Source: Methanobacteriota archaeon
Lineage (GTDB): Archaea; Thermoplasmatota; Thermoplasmata; SG8-5; JACRNV01
Direction of reading: 5' to 3'
DNA: 46,064 nt
Assembly (NCBI GenBank): GCA_016214785.1
Contig: JACRNV010000015.1
Coordinates: 1 to 46,064, forward strand
The notes below the pieces were generated by a model, which did not search any database, was not told the origin of the DNA, and saw only the letters and a program-made list of their open reading frames with translations. A program made the translations under genes and the position numbers. The first letter of the stretch is position 1. Each line of letters opens with the position of its first letter. This document shows, in pieces, positions 8,590 through 16,456 of this stretch.

Positions 8590-9090
8590 TTAGAATTGGA
8601 GCCTCAGCGCGCTCATCTCCGCCCTGTACCATGTGAGCGGCGCCGCGTCGCTGCCCTTCCAGGCTTCCACGACCTCTCCAACGACGATGTAATGGTCGCC
8701 GGCCAGGACGCAGTCCTTCTTGGCGCAGACCATCGCCGCCGTGGAGCCTGGGATCAGCGGCGTCCCTCCCCGGCCGAGCTCGGGCTTGATGCCCAGGAGC
8801 TTGAACTTGTCCTTGCTCCTCCCGCTGACACTCCCGAAGACCTTCCCGACCTGCTTCTGGCCCTCGCCGAGGACGCAAACGGCGAATAGCTCTACGCCGT
8901 CCATCATCTCCCACGTGTATCGCTTCGGGCTTATGGCGGCCATGAGCATCGGCGGCTTGATGGACACCTGCGAGACCCAGGCGGCGGCCATGCCGTTGAT
9001 TGCGCTCCCCTTCTTGACGGTGATGACCGTGACTGGCATCGGGAGGTTGCTCAGCGCCACGCCAGGCTTGACGGGCTTAAAGGACTTCAT
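8590..9090 (-). CDS. flavin reductase-like FMN-binding protein
   Basis: 166-residue FMN-binding split-barrel protein of the flavin reductase/ferric reductase-like family. Recognised by the N-terminal PVTVITVKKGSAINGMAAAW stretch, the SIKPPMLMAAISPKRYTWEM segment and the C-terminal AGDHYIVVGEVVEAW strand. Expected to transfer electrons from NAD(P)H to flavin or iron. A TATA box (cttataaag, 9118-9126) lies about 30 bases upstream of ATG 9090, on the opposite strand from the mtrA promoter. A role in the neighbouring redox defence is possible but inferred. Confidence 0.82.
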   Translation of the reverse strand: MKSFKPVKPGVALSNLPMPVTVITVKKGSAINGMAAAWVSQVSIKPPMLMAAISPKRYTWEMMDGVELFAVCVLGEGQKQVGKVFGSVSGRSKDKFKLLGIKPELGRGGTPLIPGSTAAMVCAKKDCVLAGDHYIVVGEVVEAWKGSDAAPLTWYRAEMSALRLQF

Positions 9091-9117
9091 GCGCTCCCTC
9101 GGAAATGGTAATGCCTA

Positions 9118-9161
9118 TCCTTTATAAGGCTATTTTGGTCTTTTGCTATGCATTTTATATG
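9118..9161. promoter_or_regulatory. divergent promoters of the flavin reductase and mtrA
   Basis: Two archaeal TATA-like boxes face away from each other: cttataaag on the minus strand (9118-9126), about 30 bases before ATG 9090, and ttttatatg on the plus strand (9153-9161), about 25-30 bases before ATG 9183. Both spacings predict leaderless or nearly leaderless mRNAs. Confidence 0.6.
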
Positions 9162-9182
9162 ATTTCCGTTATCATCCTGCCA

Positions 9183-9764
9183 ATGTCCTCGATGTATCCC
9201 TGGGGCGGCGAGTTCACGATTGGCAATACGGAGAGCTGCGTGGCCGCGGTCACGCTGTCGAGCGAGTTCGCGCTCCCGAAGGCCAAGGTCGCCATCTACG
9301 GACCCATGAAGACTGAGAACATCGGCATCGAGAAGGTCATCGCCAACGTCATCTCCAACCCGCGCATCCGGTTCTTGCTCCTTTGCGGCGAGGAGGTCAG
9401 GGGGCACAGGTCGGGCGCCACGCTCATCGCCCTCCATGCCAACGGGCTGGACGACGGCAACCGCGTCATCTCGGCGCCCGGCGCCGTCCCGTACGTCGAG
9501 AACCTTGAAAGGCCAGCGGTTGAAAGGTTCAGGTCGCAGGTCCAGTTGATCGACATGACCGGCTGCACGGACAAGGCCGCCCTGACTGCCAGAATCGACG
9601 AGCTGCTCGCCAAAGGCCCTGGCCCCTTCGGCGAGCCTTTCATAGCAGAGAGGGTTGTCGCCGCCATCCGCAAGGGCGCGAACCTCGGCGACATCGTCGC
9701 GCTGCACAGGACTATCGCCCTTGGGCCGTTCGGGGAGGTGAGCGATGTACAACTTCGCGACTGA
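9183..9764 (+). CDS. mtrA: soluble MtrA: corrinoid subunit of methyl-tetrahydromethanopterin methyltransferase
   Basis: 193-residue corrinoid-binding protein of the MtrA family. In methanogens MtrA carries the methyl group on cobalamin inside the membrane Mtr complex. Family signatures are YPWGGEFTIGN near the start, VAIYGPMKTENIGIEKVI, and LLCGEEVRGHRSG with His75 as the probable axial cobalt ligand. Methanogen MtrA usually ends in a membrane anchor; here the C terminus is polar with no hydrophobic helix, so the protein should be cytosolic. ATG 9183 follows a TATA box at 9153 by about 30 bases; upstream in-frame ATGs would add an AT-rich hydrophobic leader made of promoter sequence. It overlaps mtrH by 20 bases. 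None of mtrB-G lies nearby. Confidence 0.9.
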   Translation: MSSMYPWGGEFTIGNTESCVAAVTLSSEFALPKAKVAIYGPMKTENIGIEKVIANVISNPRIRFLLLCGEEVRGHRSGATLIALHANGLDDGNRVISAPGAVPYVENLERPAVERFRSQVQLIDMTGCTDKAALTARIDELLAKGPGPFGEPFIAERVVAAIRKGANLGDIVALHRTIALGPFGEVSDVQLRD

Positions 9765-10668
9765 GCAGAAGTCATTCGAGGTCAAAGGCGTGAGATTCGG
9801 CGGCCAGCCCGGGGAGAACCCGACGGCGCTCTTCGGCACGGTCTTCTACGGCAAGGCATATGCCACTCTCGACGAGGTCCGGAAGAAGGAGGTGCGCAAT
9901 CTCATCCATTCCCAGCACTCCCTCGGCGGCATGACCGGGAACCCGGGCGTCGCCGACGTCTTCATCGCTGGCCCCGAGCAGGTAGAGGATCGCCTCTCGC
10001 TTGTCGCGGACGCCCACCACGGCCCGGTCTCTATTGACGTCCCCGAAGCCAAGACGCGCATCGCGGCGCTGAAATATTGCCGCGATGCCGGGCTTTCGAG
10101 CCGGCTGATATACAATTCCTTGAACCTGGGCGTCACACCCGAGGAGCTGGTGGCCTTGAAGGAGTCCCCGCCGGAGGTGGCGATATGCCTCGGCTACAAT
10201 CCCAGGGACTTCAGCACAGACGGGCGCGTGGCCATCCTCGAGACCGGGGCCGGGGTGCTTGAAAGAGGCCTCATCTCGCTCGCGGCGGACTGCGGCATAA
10301 AGCACGTGCTTCTCGACACGGCCGCAACGCCGTTCGACCACAACGCATGCGAGAGCCTGAGGGCGATACCGGTCTTCAAGCACAAGTTCGGCCTGCCGAC
10401 GGGGTGCGCCATCCACAACACCGTCGAGTCCTGGCTCTGGATGAAGCAGCACCGCAAGGAGCATGCCGATGCCTACGACGTCTGCGACGCGGGTTCGAAC
10501 CTCATGCCCATACTCCTCGGCGCGAGCTTCGTCGTCTATGGCCCGATGAGGAACGCGCACCTGGTCTTCCCGGCCGCGGCGATGGCGGACAAGCTCGTTG
10601 CCGAGGGGGGCGAGGACTATTTCGCGGTCAAGCCATCCGACGGCCACCCGAGGAGGAGGCTCAAGTGA
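9745..10668 (+). CDS. mtrH: MtrH: methyl-tetrahydromethanopterin:corrinoid methyltransferase subunit
   Basis: 307-residue TIM-barrel protein of the MtrH family, which moves the methyl group from methyl-tetrahydro(methano)pterin to the Co(I) corrinoid of MtrA. Recognisable stretches are EVKGVRFGGQPGENPT at the N terminus, SLGGMTGNPGVADVF and LLDTAATPFDHNA. A strong SD (ggaggtga, 9734-9741) lies before ATG 9745, inside the end of mtrA, so translation is probably coupled. The C terminus overlaps the next gene's GTG start (GTGA). Immediate neighbours are its corrinoid partner and a methionine synthase, so it likely feeds methyl groups to methionine rather than to coenzyme M. Confidence 0.92.
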   Translation: MYNFATEQKSFEVKGVRFGGQPGENPTALFGTVFYGKAYATLDEVRKKEVRNLIHSQHSLGGMTGNPGVADVFIAGPEQVEDRLSLVADAHHGPVSIDVPEAKTRIAALKYCRDAGLSSRLIYNSLNLGVTPEELVALKESPPEVAICLGYNPRDFSTDGRVAILETGAGVLERGLISLAADCGIKHVLLDTAATPFDHNACESLRAIPVFKHKFGLPTGCAIHNTVESWLWMKQHRKEHADAYDVCDAGSNLMPILLGASFVVYGPMRNAHLVFPAAAMADKLVAEGGEDYFAVKPSDGHPRRRLK

Positions 10669-11567
10669 TAAGGCCTATGGCCATAACCGTCGTCGGCAGC
10701 ATGCCAGTGCAACCATCTACGGAAGAGCTCGCATCCGGCTACCAGACTGGCGAAGACCCTTTCGAGCGCTCTCTCGAAAGGGCGGTTGCGGCGCAAGTGG
10801 AATGCGGCGTCGAAATAGTCTCAGACGGTCAAACCCGCGACACGATGGTCAATGTCTTCGCCCGGCACCTGCGTGGGATACGAATGAAGGAGCGCCCAAT
10901 TGCGATTGCTGACATTGAATGGAAGGGCTCGATAGCCCTGAAAGACCTTGAGCGGGCGCGAAGCATCCTGCCGAAGGGAAGGGTGCTCAAGGGACTGATA
11001 ACCGGGCCATACACGATGTCCAAGGGCGTCGTGGACCAGCATTACAATGACCCGGCAGAGCTCGCAACGGCCTTCGCCAGGGCGCTGAACAGCGAGGCGC
11101 GGGCCATCGAGCCCGTTGTGAACGTAATCCAGCTGGACGAACCCTTCTTCTCCGTGGAATACCCCTCAATCGCGAAGGAGCTCGTGAAGAAGGCCTTCGA
11201 GGGAATTACCAAGCCGAAGGCCCTCCACGTCTGCGGCGACGTCTCAAAGGTGTTCGACAGGCTTACCGAGATGCCCGTGGACATCCTCGACCACGAGTTC
11301 GCCGCGCACCCGGGGCTATTAAGCGTCTTGAAAGAGCACAGCTTCAAGCAATCGATAGGGTATGGCTGCGTGCGCTCCGACGATGTTAGGATTGAAACCG
11401 TGGATGAGATTGCTGCCCGGCTGCAAAATGTCATGGGCATCACTGGCCATGAGCGGCTCCTCGTTGACCCCGACTGCGGGCTGCGCAACATCCCGCTGGA
11501 GAGCGCGCTCGGCAAGCTCAGGAACATGGCCGCCGCCAGGGACAGGGTGATGGCCGATGCCCGATAA
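10665..11567 (+). CDS. core MetE-like methionine synthase (corrinoid-dependent, MesA-like)
   Basis: 300 residues, equal to only the C-terminal catalytic barrel of cobalamin-independent MetE. The zinc/homocysteine ligands are present: His188 and Cys190 (ALHVCGDV), Glu211 (LDHEF) and Cys271 (DPDCGL). The N-terminal folate-binding half of MetE is missing. Short archaeal MetE proteins are known to use methylcorrinoid donors in place of methylfolate. GTG 10665 is chosen because aggaggagg (10651-10659) sits 5 bases upstream and the GTG overlaps the mtrH stop; ATG 10677 is an alternative. With MtrA and MtrH in the same operon the likely donor is methyl-MtrA (inference). Subgroup (MesA or another Mes family) needs a tree. 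Confidence 0.85.
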   Translation: MIRPMAITVVGSMPVQPSTEELASGYQTGEDPFERSLERAVAAQVECGVEIVSDGQTRDTMVNVFARHLRGIRMKERPIAIADIEWKGSIALKDLERARSILPKGRVLKGLITGPYTMSKGVVDQHYNDPAELATAFARALNSEARAIEPVVNVIQLDEPFFSVEYPSIAKELVKKAFEGITKPKALHVCGDVSKVFDRLTEMPVDILDHEFAAHPGLLSVLKEHSFKQSIGYGCVRSDDVRIETVDEIAARLQNVMGITGHERLLVDPDCGLRNIPLESALGKLRNMAAARDRVMADAR

Positions 11568-11859
11568 GATGGACTTCGATCCGGCCGGCTTCTTTGTTAT
11601 TTTCGTCGACAAAGCGAAAAAGGAGATCGTCGTCGAGCACTATCTCAACGTCGAGAAGAAGGGCGCCAAGGTGGCGACGGGCCGCCTGAACGCCGTCATG
11701 AGGGGGAAGAGCGCTGAGAAGCTCAGCAGTGCCATTGTAGAGGCTGGGCTGGTTTCCAGGCTCGACCACGCCGCCTACGTCGGCCGCGAGCTCCACAAGG
11801 CGGAAATGGCATTGAAGAAAGGTGTCAAGTATGAGCAGGACGACCCCCTTCGTATTTGA
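11557..11859 (+). CDS. DUF4346-like small protein
   Basis: 100 residues: MPDKMDFDPAGFFVIFVD opens the domain, followed by a basic strand and HYLNVEKKGAKV. This resembles DUF4346, a domain I associate with pterin-binding methyltransferase proteins. There are no Cys and no obvious catalytic residues. It overlaps the stop of the methionine synthase by 11 bases and the next methyltransferase by about 29, with an SD-like agggtga upstream. The context suggests a subunit or accessory of the corrinoid/pterin methyl transfer module. Function is not known; the family call is moderate. Confidence 0.65.
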   Translation: MPDKMDFDPAGFFVIFVDKAKKEIVVEHYLNVEKKGAKVATGRLNAVMRGKSAEKLSSAIVEAGLVSRLDHAAYVGRELHKAEMALKKGVKYEQDDPLRI

Positions 11860-12574
11860 CGACATCGCCGACGCCTACGATGCGACGCGCGCCCTGAGGC
11901 CGGAGATAATGGAGAAGGTCGTGGACGCGCTCTCTTCCGAGATTGATGGCACCCTCCTTGACGTGGGCGTTGGGACAGGCCGATACGCAGTGCCTCTTTC
12001 CCGGCGCGGTATCGATGTTACTGGCATCGACCTCTCGGTGAAGATGACGGCACAGGCCCGCGCAAAGGGCTTCCACAGGGTAGTCCTAGGAGACGTCGCG
12101 CGCATGCCATTCAAGAATGGCGCGTTCGATTCCGGGACGATGATCCACGTCCTCCACTTGATACTGGGCTGGAAGGGGGCGGTGAGGGAGATAGCGCGCG
12201 TCCTGCGCGGGAGCCTGTACACAGTGGCGTCGTACCGCAAACCGAGCCTCTGGTCGCGCAACGACTACATCCAGCGCGTGGACGACCTGGGGTTCGGCCC
12301 GGCATTCCCCGGCCTCCACGAGTGGGAGATGGCAGATGTCATCAAACCGGAAAAAGAGAAGGTCATCTGCATTTACAACGAGGAGCTGGAGGCGGACATG
12401 CTCATGGGGCACATCGAGCGCAGGGAGTACTCATGGGCGACCATACTGCCGGACAGGGAGCATGCGCAGGCCATAAGGGAGCTGAAGGAGAAGTGGGCGG
12501 GCAAGACCCACAGGATAGAGACGACGCTGAAGGTGCTGGGGTGGGGGAAGGGGGCGCTGGAGTCTGTTGGATAG
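11831..12574 (+). CDS. class I SAM-dependent methyltransferase
   Basis: 247 residues with a Rossmann methyltransferase domain. Motif I is LLDVGVGTGRYAVPLSRRG, then the acidic motif II VTGIDLS, then GDVARMPFKNGAFDS. The C-terminal half (about 130-247) is substrate-specific and not recognised. ATG 11831 has aggtg 7 bases upstream; the GTG at 11822 is an alternative. The gene starts inside the DUF4346 gene, so it belongs to the mtrA-mtrH-methionine synthase operon. It would consume the SAM made from the methionine this operon produces, but its own substrate is unknown. Confidence 0.85.
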   Translation: MSRTTPFVFDDIADAYDATRALRPEIMEKVVDALSSEIDGTLLDVGVGTGRYAVPLSRRGIDVTGIDLSVKMTAQARAKGFHRVVLGDVARMPFKNGAFDSGTMIHVLHLILGWKGAVREIARVLRGSLYTVASYRKPSLWSRNDYIQRVDDLGFGPAFPGLHEWEMADVIKPEKEKVICIYNEELEADMLMGHIERREYSWATILPDREHAQAIRELKEKWAGKTHRIETTLKVLGWGKGALESVG

Positions 12575-12720
12575 CTTGCTGAACCTGATACTGTACTATC
12601 AACTTTGACGCTAAACTTGATATTATAATTACAACTTTTACATGAACCCAATAGGGCGCCGTCGTGGCTCTTTTCCTCCATTCCATACTTAATAATACCC
12701 CCGCTCCTTTTCTGCCCCCG

Positions 12721-13677
12721 ATGAAAGGCCTTACCATCGCTTTACTGGGCGACCCCGCGCTCGGCCCCCTGCTCGCGAAAAAGGGCACGGAGTCCGACCT
12801 GCGCTTCTTCAACCTCAAGAGAGAGCAAGGTGCAATCACGTTCATCGAGCCCGCGCGCTATCCCGACAAGGTCCAGCCGCTTATCCAGGCGCTGGCCATG
12901 GCCGACGCCGCGATACTGTCCGTAGACAAGATAGACAGGTTCCTCGGCGAGCAGATAATCGCCATTGACTCCATCGGCCTGGAGCGCGGCTTCATCATCC
13001 TCAACAACTACATGCAGATGGACGAGGTCGCGCCGTTCCTGAAGGGCACGCCCCTTTCGGGCTGGCCGGTCCTTGGGCGCGACGCCAACAAGGTCAACGA
13101 CGCGCTCCTCGCCATGGACATCCCAGCGAAGGACGGCCCGGTCAAGGTCCCTGTTGACCACTTCTTCAACGTCAAGGGAGTTGGGACGGTCGTCCTGGGC
13201 TGCGTGAGGCGCGGCACTGTGAGACAGCACGGCGAGCTCGAGGCCTACCCGACAGGGAAGAATGCCCTCGTGCGCTCCATCCAGGTGCACGACTCGGACG
13301 TCCCGGAGGCGGGCTTCGGCAACAGGGTTGGCCTGGCTCTGAAGAACATCGACGTCGCCGACCTGGACAGGGGGCACGTCCTCGCCCCGTCAGGCTCGCT
13401 ACTTGCATCGCAGTCGCTGAAGCTGGAGCTGCGCGCCAGCAGGTTCTGGAAAGGGGAGCTGAGGGAAGGCGCAATCGTACACTGCTCGTCCGGCCTCCAG
13501 ATAGTCCCCGCGAGGGTGCGGGACGCCGACGGTGGCTCGCTGAAGGGCGGCGCTACTGGCTGCGCCACGTTCTCCTTCGAGAGGCCCCTCGTACACGAGA
13601 AAGGGGAGAGGATACTGGTGCTGGACCTGGATTCCAAGGGGCTGCGCGTCGTGTGCTGGGGCGTTTCGTCGGGATAG
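12721..13677 (+). CDS. EF-Tu/SelB-like protein with a degenerate GTPase domain
   Basis: 318-residue paralogue of translational GTPases. Residues 1 to about 155 correspond to the G domain but lack the P-loop lysine: GDPALGPLLAKKGTE occupies that place. There is no DxPGH switch, and VDKID stands where NKxD is expected. Domains 2 and 3 are well kept: FFNVKGVGTVVLGCVRRGTV is a typical EF-Tu/SelB domain II start, followed by VRSIQVHDSDV and GLALKNID. ATG 12721 lies about 25-30 bases after ttaataatac, consistent with a leaderless mRNA. Such EF-1alpha-related proteins occur in archaea; a tRNA- or ribosome-binding role without GTP hydrolysis is inferred. Confidence 0.75.
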   Translation: MKGLTIALLGDPALGPLLAKKGTESDLRFFNLKREQGAITFIEPARYPDKVQPLIQALAMADAAILSVDKIDRFLGEQIIAIDSIGLERGFIILNNYMQMDEVAPFLKGTPLSGWPVLGRDANKVNDALLAMDIPAKDGPVKVPVDHFFNVKGVGTVVLGCVRRGTVRQHGELEAYPTGKNALVRSIQVHDSDVPEAGFGNRVGLALKNIDVADLDRGHVLAPSGSLLASQSLKLELRASRFWKGELREGAIVHCSSGLQIVPARVRDADGGSLKGGATGCATFSFERPLVHEKGERILVLDLDSKGLRVVCWGVSSG

Positions 13678-13795
13678 GGGAAGAGCCATGCACGGCTTTG
13701 AGGGGCGCGACGTCGCGATAGCCCCGCCAGAGCCCGAAGCCAAAAGCTTCATATCACCGAAAGCGATTCTCTATACAGATATCCGAGGTGCCAAA

Positions 13796-14209
13796 ATGCC
13801 GAATTGTCCGAAGTGCGGGGGGCAGGTGAGCTACGTTGAACAATACAAGCAGTGGTACTGCTACACGTGCAAGGAGTACCACGCTCTTCCGGGGGCGGCG
13901 CCACCGGCGCAGCCGGCCCAGCCACAGCAGTACGGGCAGCAGCCCGCATACCAGGCGCAGCCCACGCAACAGTATCAAGCACAGCAGCCAGCCTACCAGG
14001 CCCAGCCTGCCCAGCAGACATACCAGCAGCCGGCCTACCAGCAGTACCCGGCCCAGACCTACCAGGCCAAGCCTAGCTACAAATGCACCAAGATAACCAT
14101 CGACGGCCACCACGTGACGGACAAGGCCGACTCGCCGCCGGACGTCCACAGGATATTCGACGCCGAGCCGAACGTCACCGCCGTCATAGTGACCAAGCAC
14201 GCGAAATGA
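13796..14209 (+). CDS. zinc-ribbon protein with a Q/P/A/Y-rich linker
   Basis: 137 residues in three parts: an N-terminal zinc ribbon (CPKCGG at 4-9 and CYTCKEY), a long linker of irregular QPAYQAQPAQQ-type repeats (about 30-95), and a C-terminal globular segment SYKCTKITIDGHHVTD with VTAVIVTKHAK at the end. ATG 13796 has gaggtg 5 bases upstream; the longer open frame to 13688 lacks such support. The linker looks disordered and could be sticky. Function is unknown; zinc-ribbon plus flexible linker proteins are common in Thermoplasmatota-like genomes. Confidence 0.75.
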   Translation: MPNCPKCGGQVSYVEQYKQWYCYTCKEYHALPGAAPPAQPAQPQQYGQQPAYQAQPTQQYQAQQPAYQAQPAQQTYQQPAYQQYPAQTYQAKPSYKCTKITIDGHHVTDKADSPPDVHRIFDAEPNVTAVIVTKHAK

Positions 14210-14233
14210 GCATCAGCCAATAAAACCGAAGGA

Positions 14234-14265
14234 GTGCGTTGAGAGCAGAGCGCCTCTCAACGCAC
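14234..14265. terminator. bidirectional terminator-like hairpin
   Basis: gtgcgttgagag (14234-14245) pairs perfectly with 14254-14265, a 12-bp stem with an 8-base loop. It lies between convergent genes, 24 bases after one stop and about 33 before the other. A T-rich stretch (catttttcg) follows on the plus strand. Confidence 0.6.
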
Positions 14266-14297
14266 AACAATCTCATTTTTCGACGCCAATCGGGGCA

Positions 14298-15605
14298 TCA
14301 CTCGACTATCCGTTTCCTCTTCCTGCCGAACTCGAGCTTGGCCGTCAGGACCTTCTCGGAGGCAAAGAGCCTGGTGGCGAGCCAGAGGATTGCTGCGGTG
14401 AAGGCCACCTGGTAGATTATACCTATGAGCACGACGAAATATTCCTTTGTGTACAGCGCATGGGACGCCAGTATCGGGTATGTGAAAGGTATGGCGTACA
14501 GGACGGCCTGGAGCGAAGTCGGCAGCACGTCCAGGGGCGCGAACATCAGCACTATGGTCGGTATCATCAGCGGCATGTACATCAGGCCCATGAGCGACTG
14601 CGCGCTCCTCACGTCCTTGGTATAGGCCGCCAGAAGGACGGCCAGCGAGAGGGCGGTGATGAACGAGAGAAAGAGCGAGGCGACCATGATCGCGTAGCCC
14701 ACGGGCTCCGGGGACATGCCAAGCGCGTTCAAGTCCAACGACACTCCGGCCCCGCCGGTGATGCTCGTCATGTAGTAGCTGAATCCGACGATGTACGTCA
14801 GCGTGGCGATTAGCGACACGACGATGACGCCTGCCAGCTTGCCTATGAGGATGTAGATGCGCTTGATCGGCAGGCTGAGGAGGACCTCCATCGTCTTCTG
14901 CTCCTTCTCCATGGCCACGGAGGTCGCGGCGAGCTGCGCGGCCATTATTATCAGTATCATGATGACGACGGGCATCATGATGCTCGACATGCTGATTGTG
15001 GCGACCAAGGTGTTGGGGTCGACGTCCTTTATCTCGCCCTTGACAACGGACTGGGACTTGACCTGCGCGGGGACGAGCAGCTCCTCGGACGGCACGCCGG
15101 GATAGGTCGCGTGGAGGCGTGAGGCGGTCACGGCCTTGTTGAAGGTGTCGACGGCCCCGACCACCCTGGAGGAGATGGCGGATTCTGTAAAGCCATAGTC
15201 CACGAGGACCTGGAAGACTTCAAGTCGTGCGGACTCGCCTGTGTCTATGCGCTCGCTGAAATTTGCAGGGATGACCACCAGCACTGTAAGGTTATTGGCG
15301 ATACACCAGGAGATTCCGTCTGTCGGAGTATCGACGGGAGCACTCCGCCAGCTGATATTCTGAGTCCGCATTATCGCCAACAGGACAAATGAATAGTTGC
15401 TCAGGGTCCCGTTATTGTCGTAGCTCAGGACGCCCACTTCCATCTGCTCGAGCTGCTTCTGCGAGGCCTCCATCGACGTCCCCACTGTGAAGCCCATGAG
15501 GGGGAAGACGAGTATCGGGACTATGACCATGCCGATGAAGAGGCGCGGGTCGCGGAATATCTCCAGCAGCTCCTTCTTGACTATGTTGAGAAGGTGGCTA
15601 GGCAC
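14298..15605 (-). CDS. ABC-2 type transporter permease (NatB-like)
   Basis: 435-residue membrane subunit of an ABC exporter. One transmembrane helix lies near residues 22-40 (FIGMVIVPILVFPLMGF), then a large extracellular loop (about 45-205), then five or six helices from about 210 to 420, and a basic C-terminal tail KLEFGRKRKRIVE. This is the NatB/ABC-2 layout. The sequence KEQKTMEVLLSLPI is typical of the coupling region. It starts with GTG 15605, overlapping the ATPase gene by 8 bases, so both are made together. Cargo cannot be told from sequence; sodium or drug export is the usual annotation. Confidence 0.88.
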   Translation of the reverse strand: MPSHLLNIVKKELLEIFRDPRLFIGMVIVPILVFPLMGFTVGTSMEASQKQLEQMEVGVLSYDNNGTLSNYSFVLLAIMRTQNISWRSAPVDTPTDGISWCIANNLTVLVVIPANFSERIDTGESARLEVFQVLVDYGFTESAISSRVVGAVDTFNKAVTASRLHATYPGVPSEELLVPAQVKSQSVVKGEIKDVDPNTLVATISMSSIMMPVVIMILIIMAAQLAATSVAMEKEQKTMEVLLSLPIKRIYILIGKLAGVIVVSLIATLTYIVGFSYYMTSITGGAGVSLDLNALGMSPEPVGYAIMVASLFLSFITALSLAVLLAAYTKDVRSAQSLMGLMYMPLMIPTIVLMFAPLDVLPTSLQAVLYAIPFTYPILASHALYTKEYFVVLIGIIYQVAFTAAILWLATRLFASEKVLTAKLEFGRKRKRIVE

Positions 15606-16326
15606 TGCCGACCGCCCCCAGGAAGACCTCTTCCAGGTTGTTGGCGCTGTAGCGCGCCTTGAGCTCCGGGGGCGTGCCGAGGGCGATGATCTTCCCCTTG
15701 TTGATCAGGGCGACCCTGTCGCAGAGGAACTCCACCTCCAGGAGGTTGTGGCTCGATATTATAGCCGTGCCGCCTGTCGCCTTGACGACCTCCTTGATCT
15801 TCGCGCGCACGTAGTGTCCGTGCATGACGTCCAGGCCGGCAGTGGGTTCGTCCATGATCGCCACCTTCGGCGTGGTCATGAGCGTGCGCGCGATGAGGAG
15901 CCTGCGCTTCATCCCCTTGCTGTACTCCTTTATCTGGGAGTCGATGCGCTCCTTGAGGTCGGCGATGTCGATGCCGCGCGAGACTATCGCCCCTTGCTCC
16001 CCCTCGTAGAACGCGGCCATGAACTTGAGGTACTCACGCCCCTTGAGGTTCTCGTATGCGCCGGCGTCCTCGGGGAGGTATGAGATCTGCCCGCGCACGG
16101 CGATCTCGTCCTTTACAACGTCGTTCCCGAAAATAGTGATCCTCCCCTCGGTCGGCTTGAGGAGCGTGGCCAGCATCCGTATCGTCGTGCTCTTGCCGGC
16201 GCCGTTGGGCCCTATGAGGCCGAATATCTCCCCCTCGGCGATGGAGAGGTCTATGCCGTCGACGGCGCGCTGGCCGCCCGAATACACCTTCACCAGGTCG
16301 GATATGAGAACGGACGGATGGGGCAT
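15598..16326 (-). CDS. ABC transporter ATP-binding protein
   Basis: 242-residue ATPase that energises the neighbouring permease. Walker A is GPNGAGKST, the signature motif is the variant YSKGMKRRL, Walker B is VAIMDEP, and the H-loop is IISSHN. ATG 16326 (MPHPSVLI) is chosen because a TATA box (tttaaata on the minus strand, 16349-16356) lies about 25 bases upstream, giving a leaderless mRNA. The open frame continues further upstream through the promoter and can be ignored there. First gene of a two-gene exporter operon. Confidence 0.92.
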   Translation of the reverse strand: MPHPSVLISDLVKVYSGGQRAVDGIDLSIAEGEIFGLIGPNGAGKSTTIRMLATLLKPTEGRITIFGNDVVKDEIAVRGQISYLPEDAGAYENLKGREYLKFMAAFYEGEQGAIVSRGIDIADLKERIDSQIKEYSKGMKRRLLIARTLMTTPKVAIMDEPTAGLDVMHGHYVRAKIKEVVKATGGTAIISSHNLLEVEFLCDRVALINKGKIIALGTPPELKARYSANNLEEVFLGAVGSA

Positions 16327-16456
16327 CAAGGCGCCAAGCGCGCCAGCGTATTTAAACGTTGGTCGGGAGGTCCCAGAGGCTCCCCTTGAGATGTACATAG
16401 AACTCACGGTCCTAGTCTAATACTATTGATGCAATCTCTCAGCAGGATAATTATAG

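Noticed and set aside
9105-9182. 26-residue hydrophobic N-terminal extension of MtrA
   Set aside because: It is translated promoter DNA containing the TATA box at 9153; the family-like sequence begins at ATG 9183. A membrane-anchor reading is therefore not accepted.
9183-10668. Evidence for methanogenesis from mtrA and mtrH
   Set aside because: No mcr, mtrB-G or other methanogenesis genes here; the operon context points to methionine synthesis.
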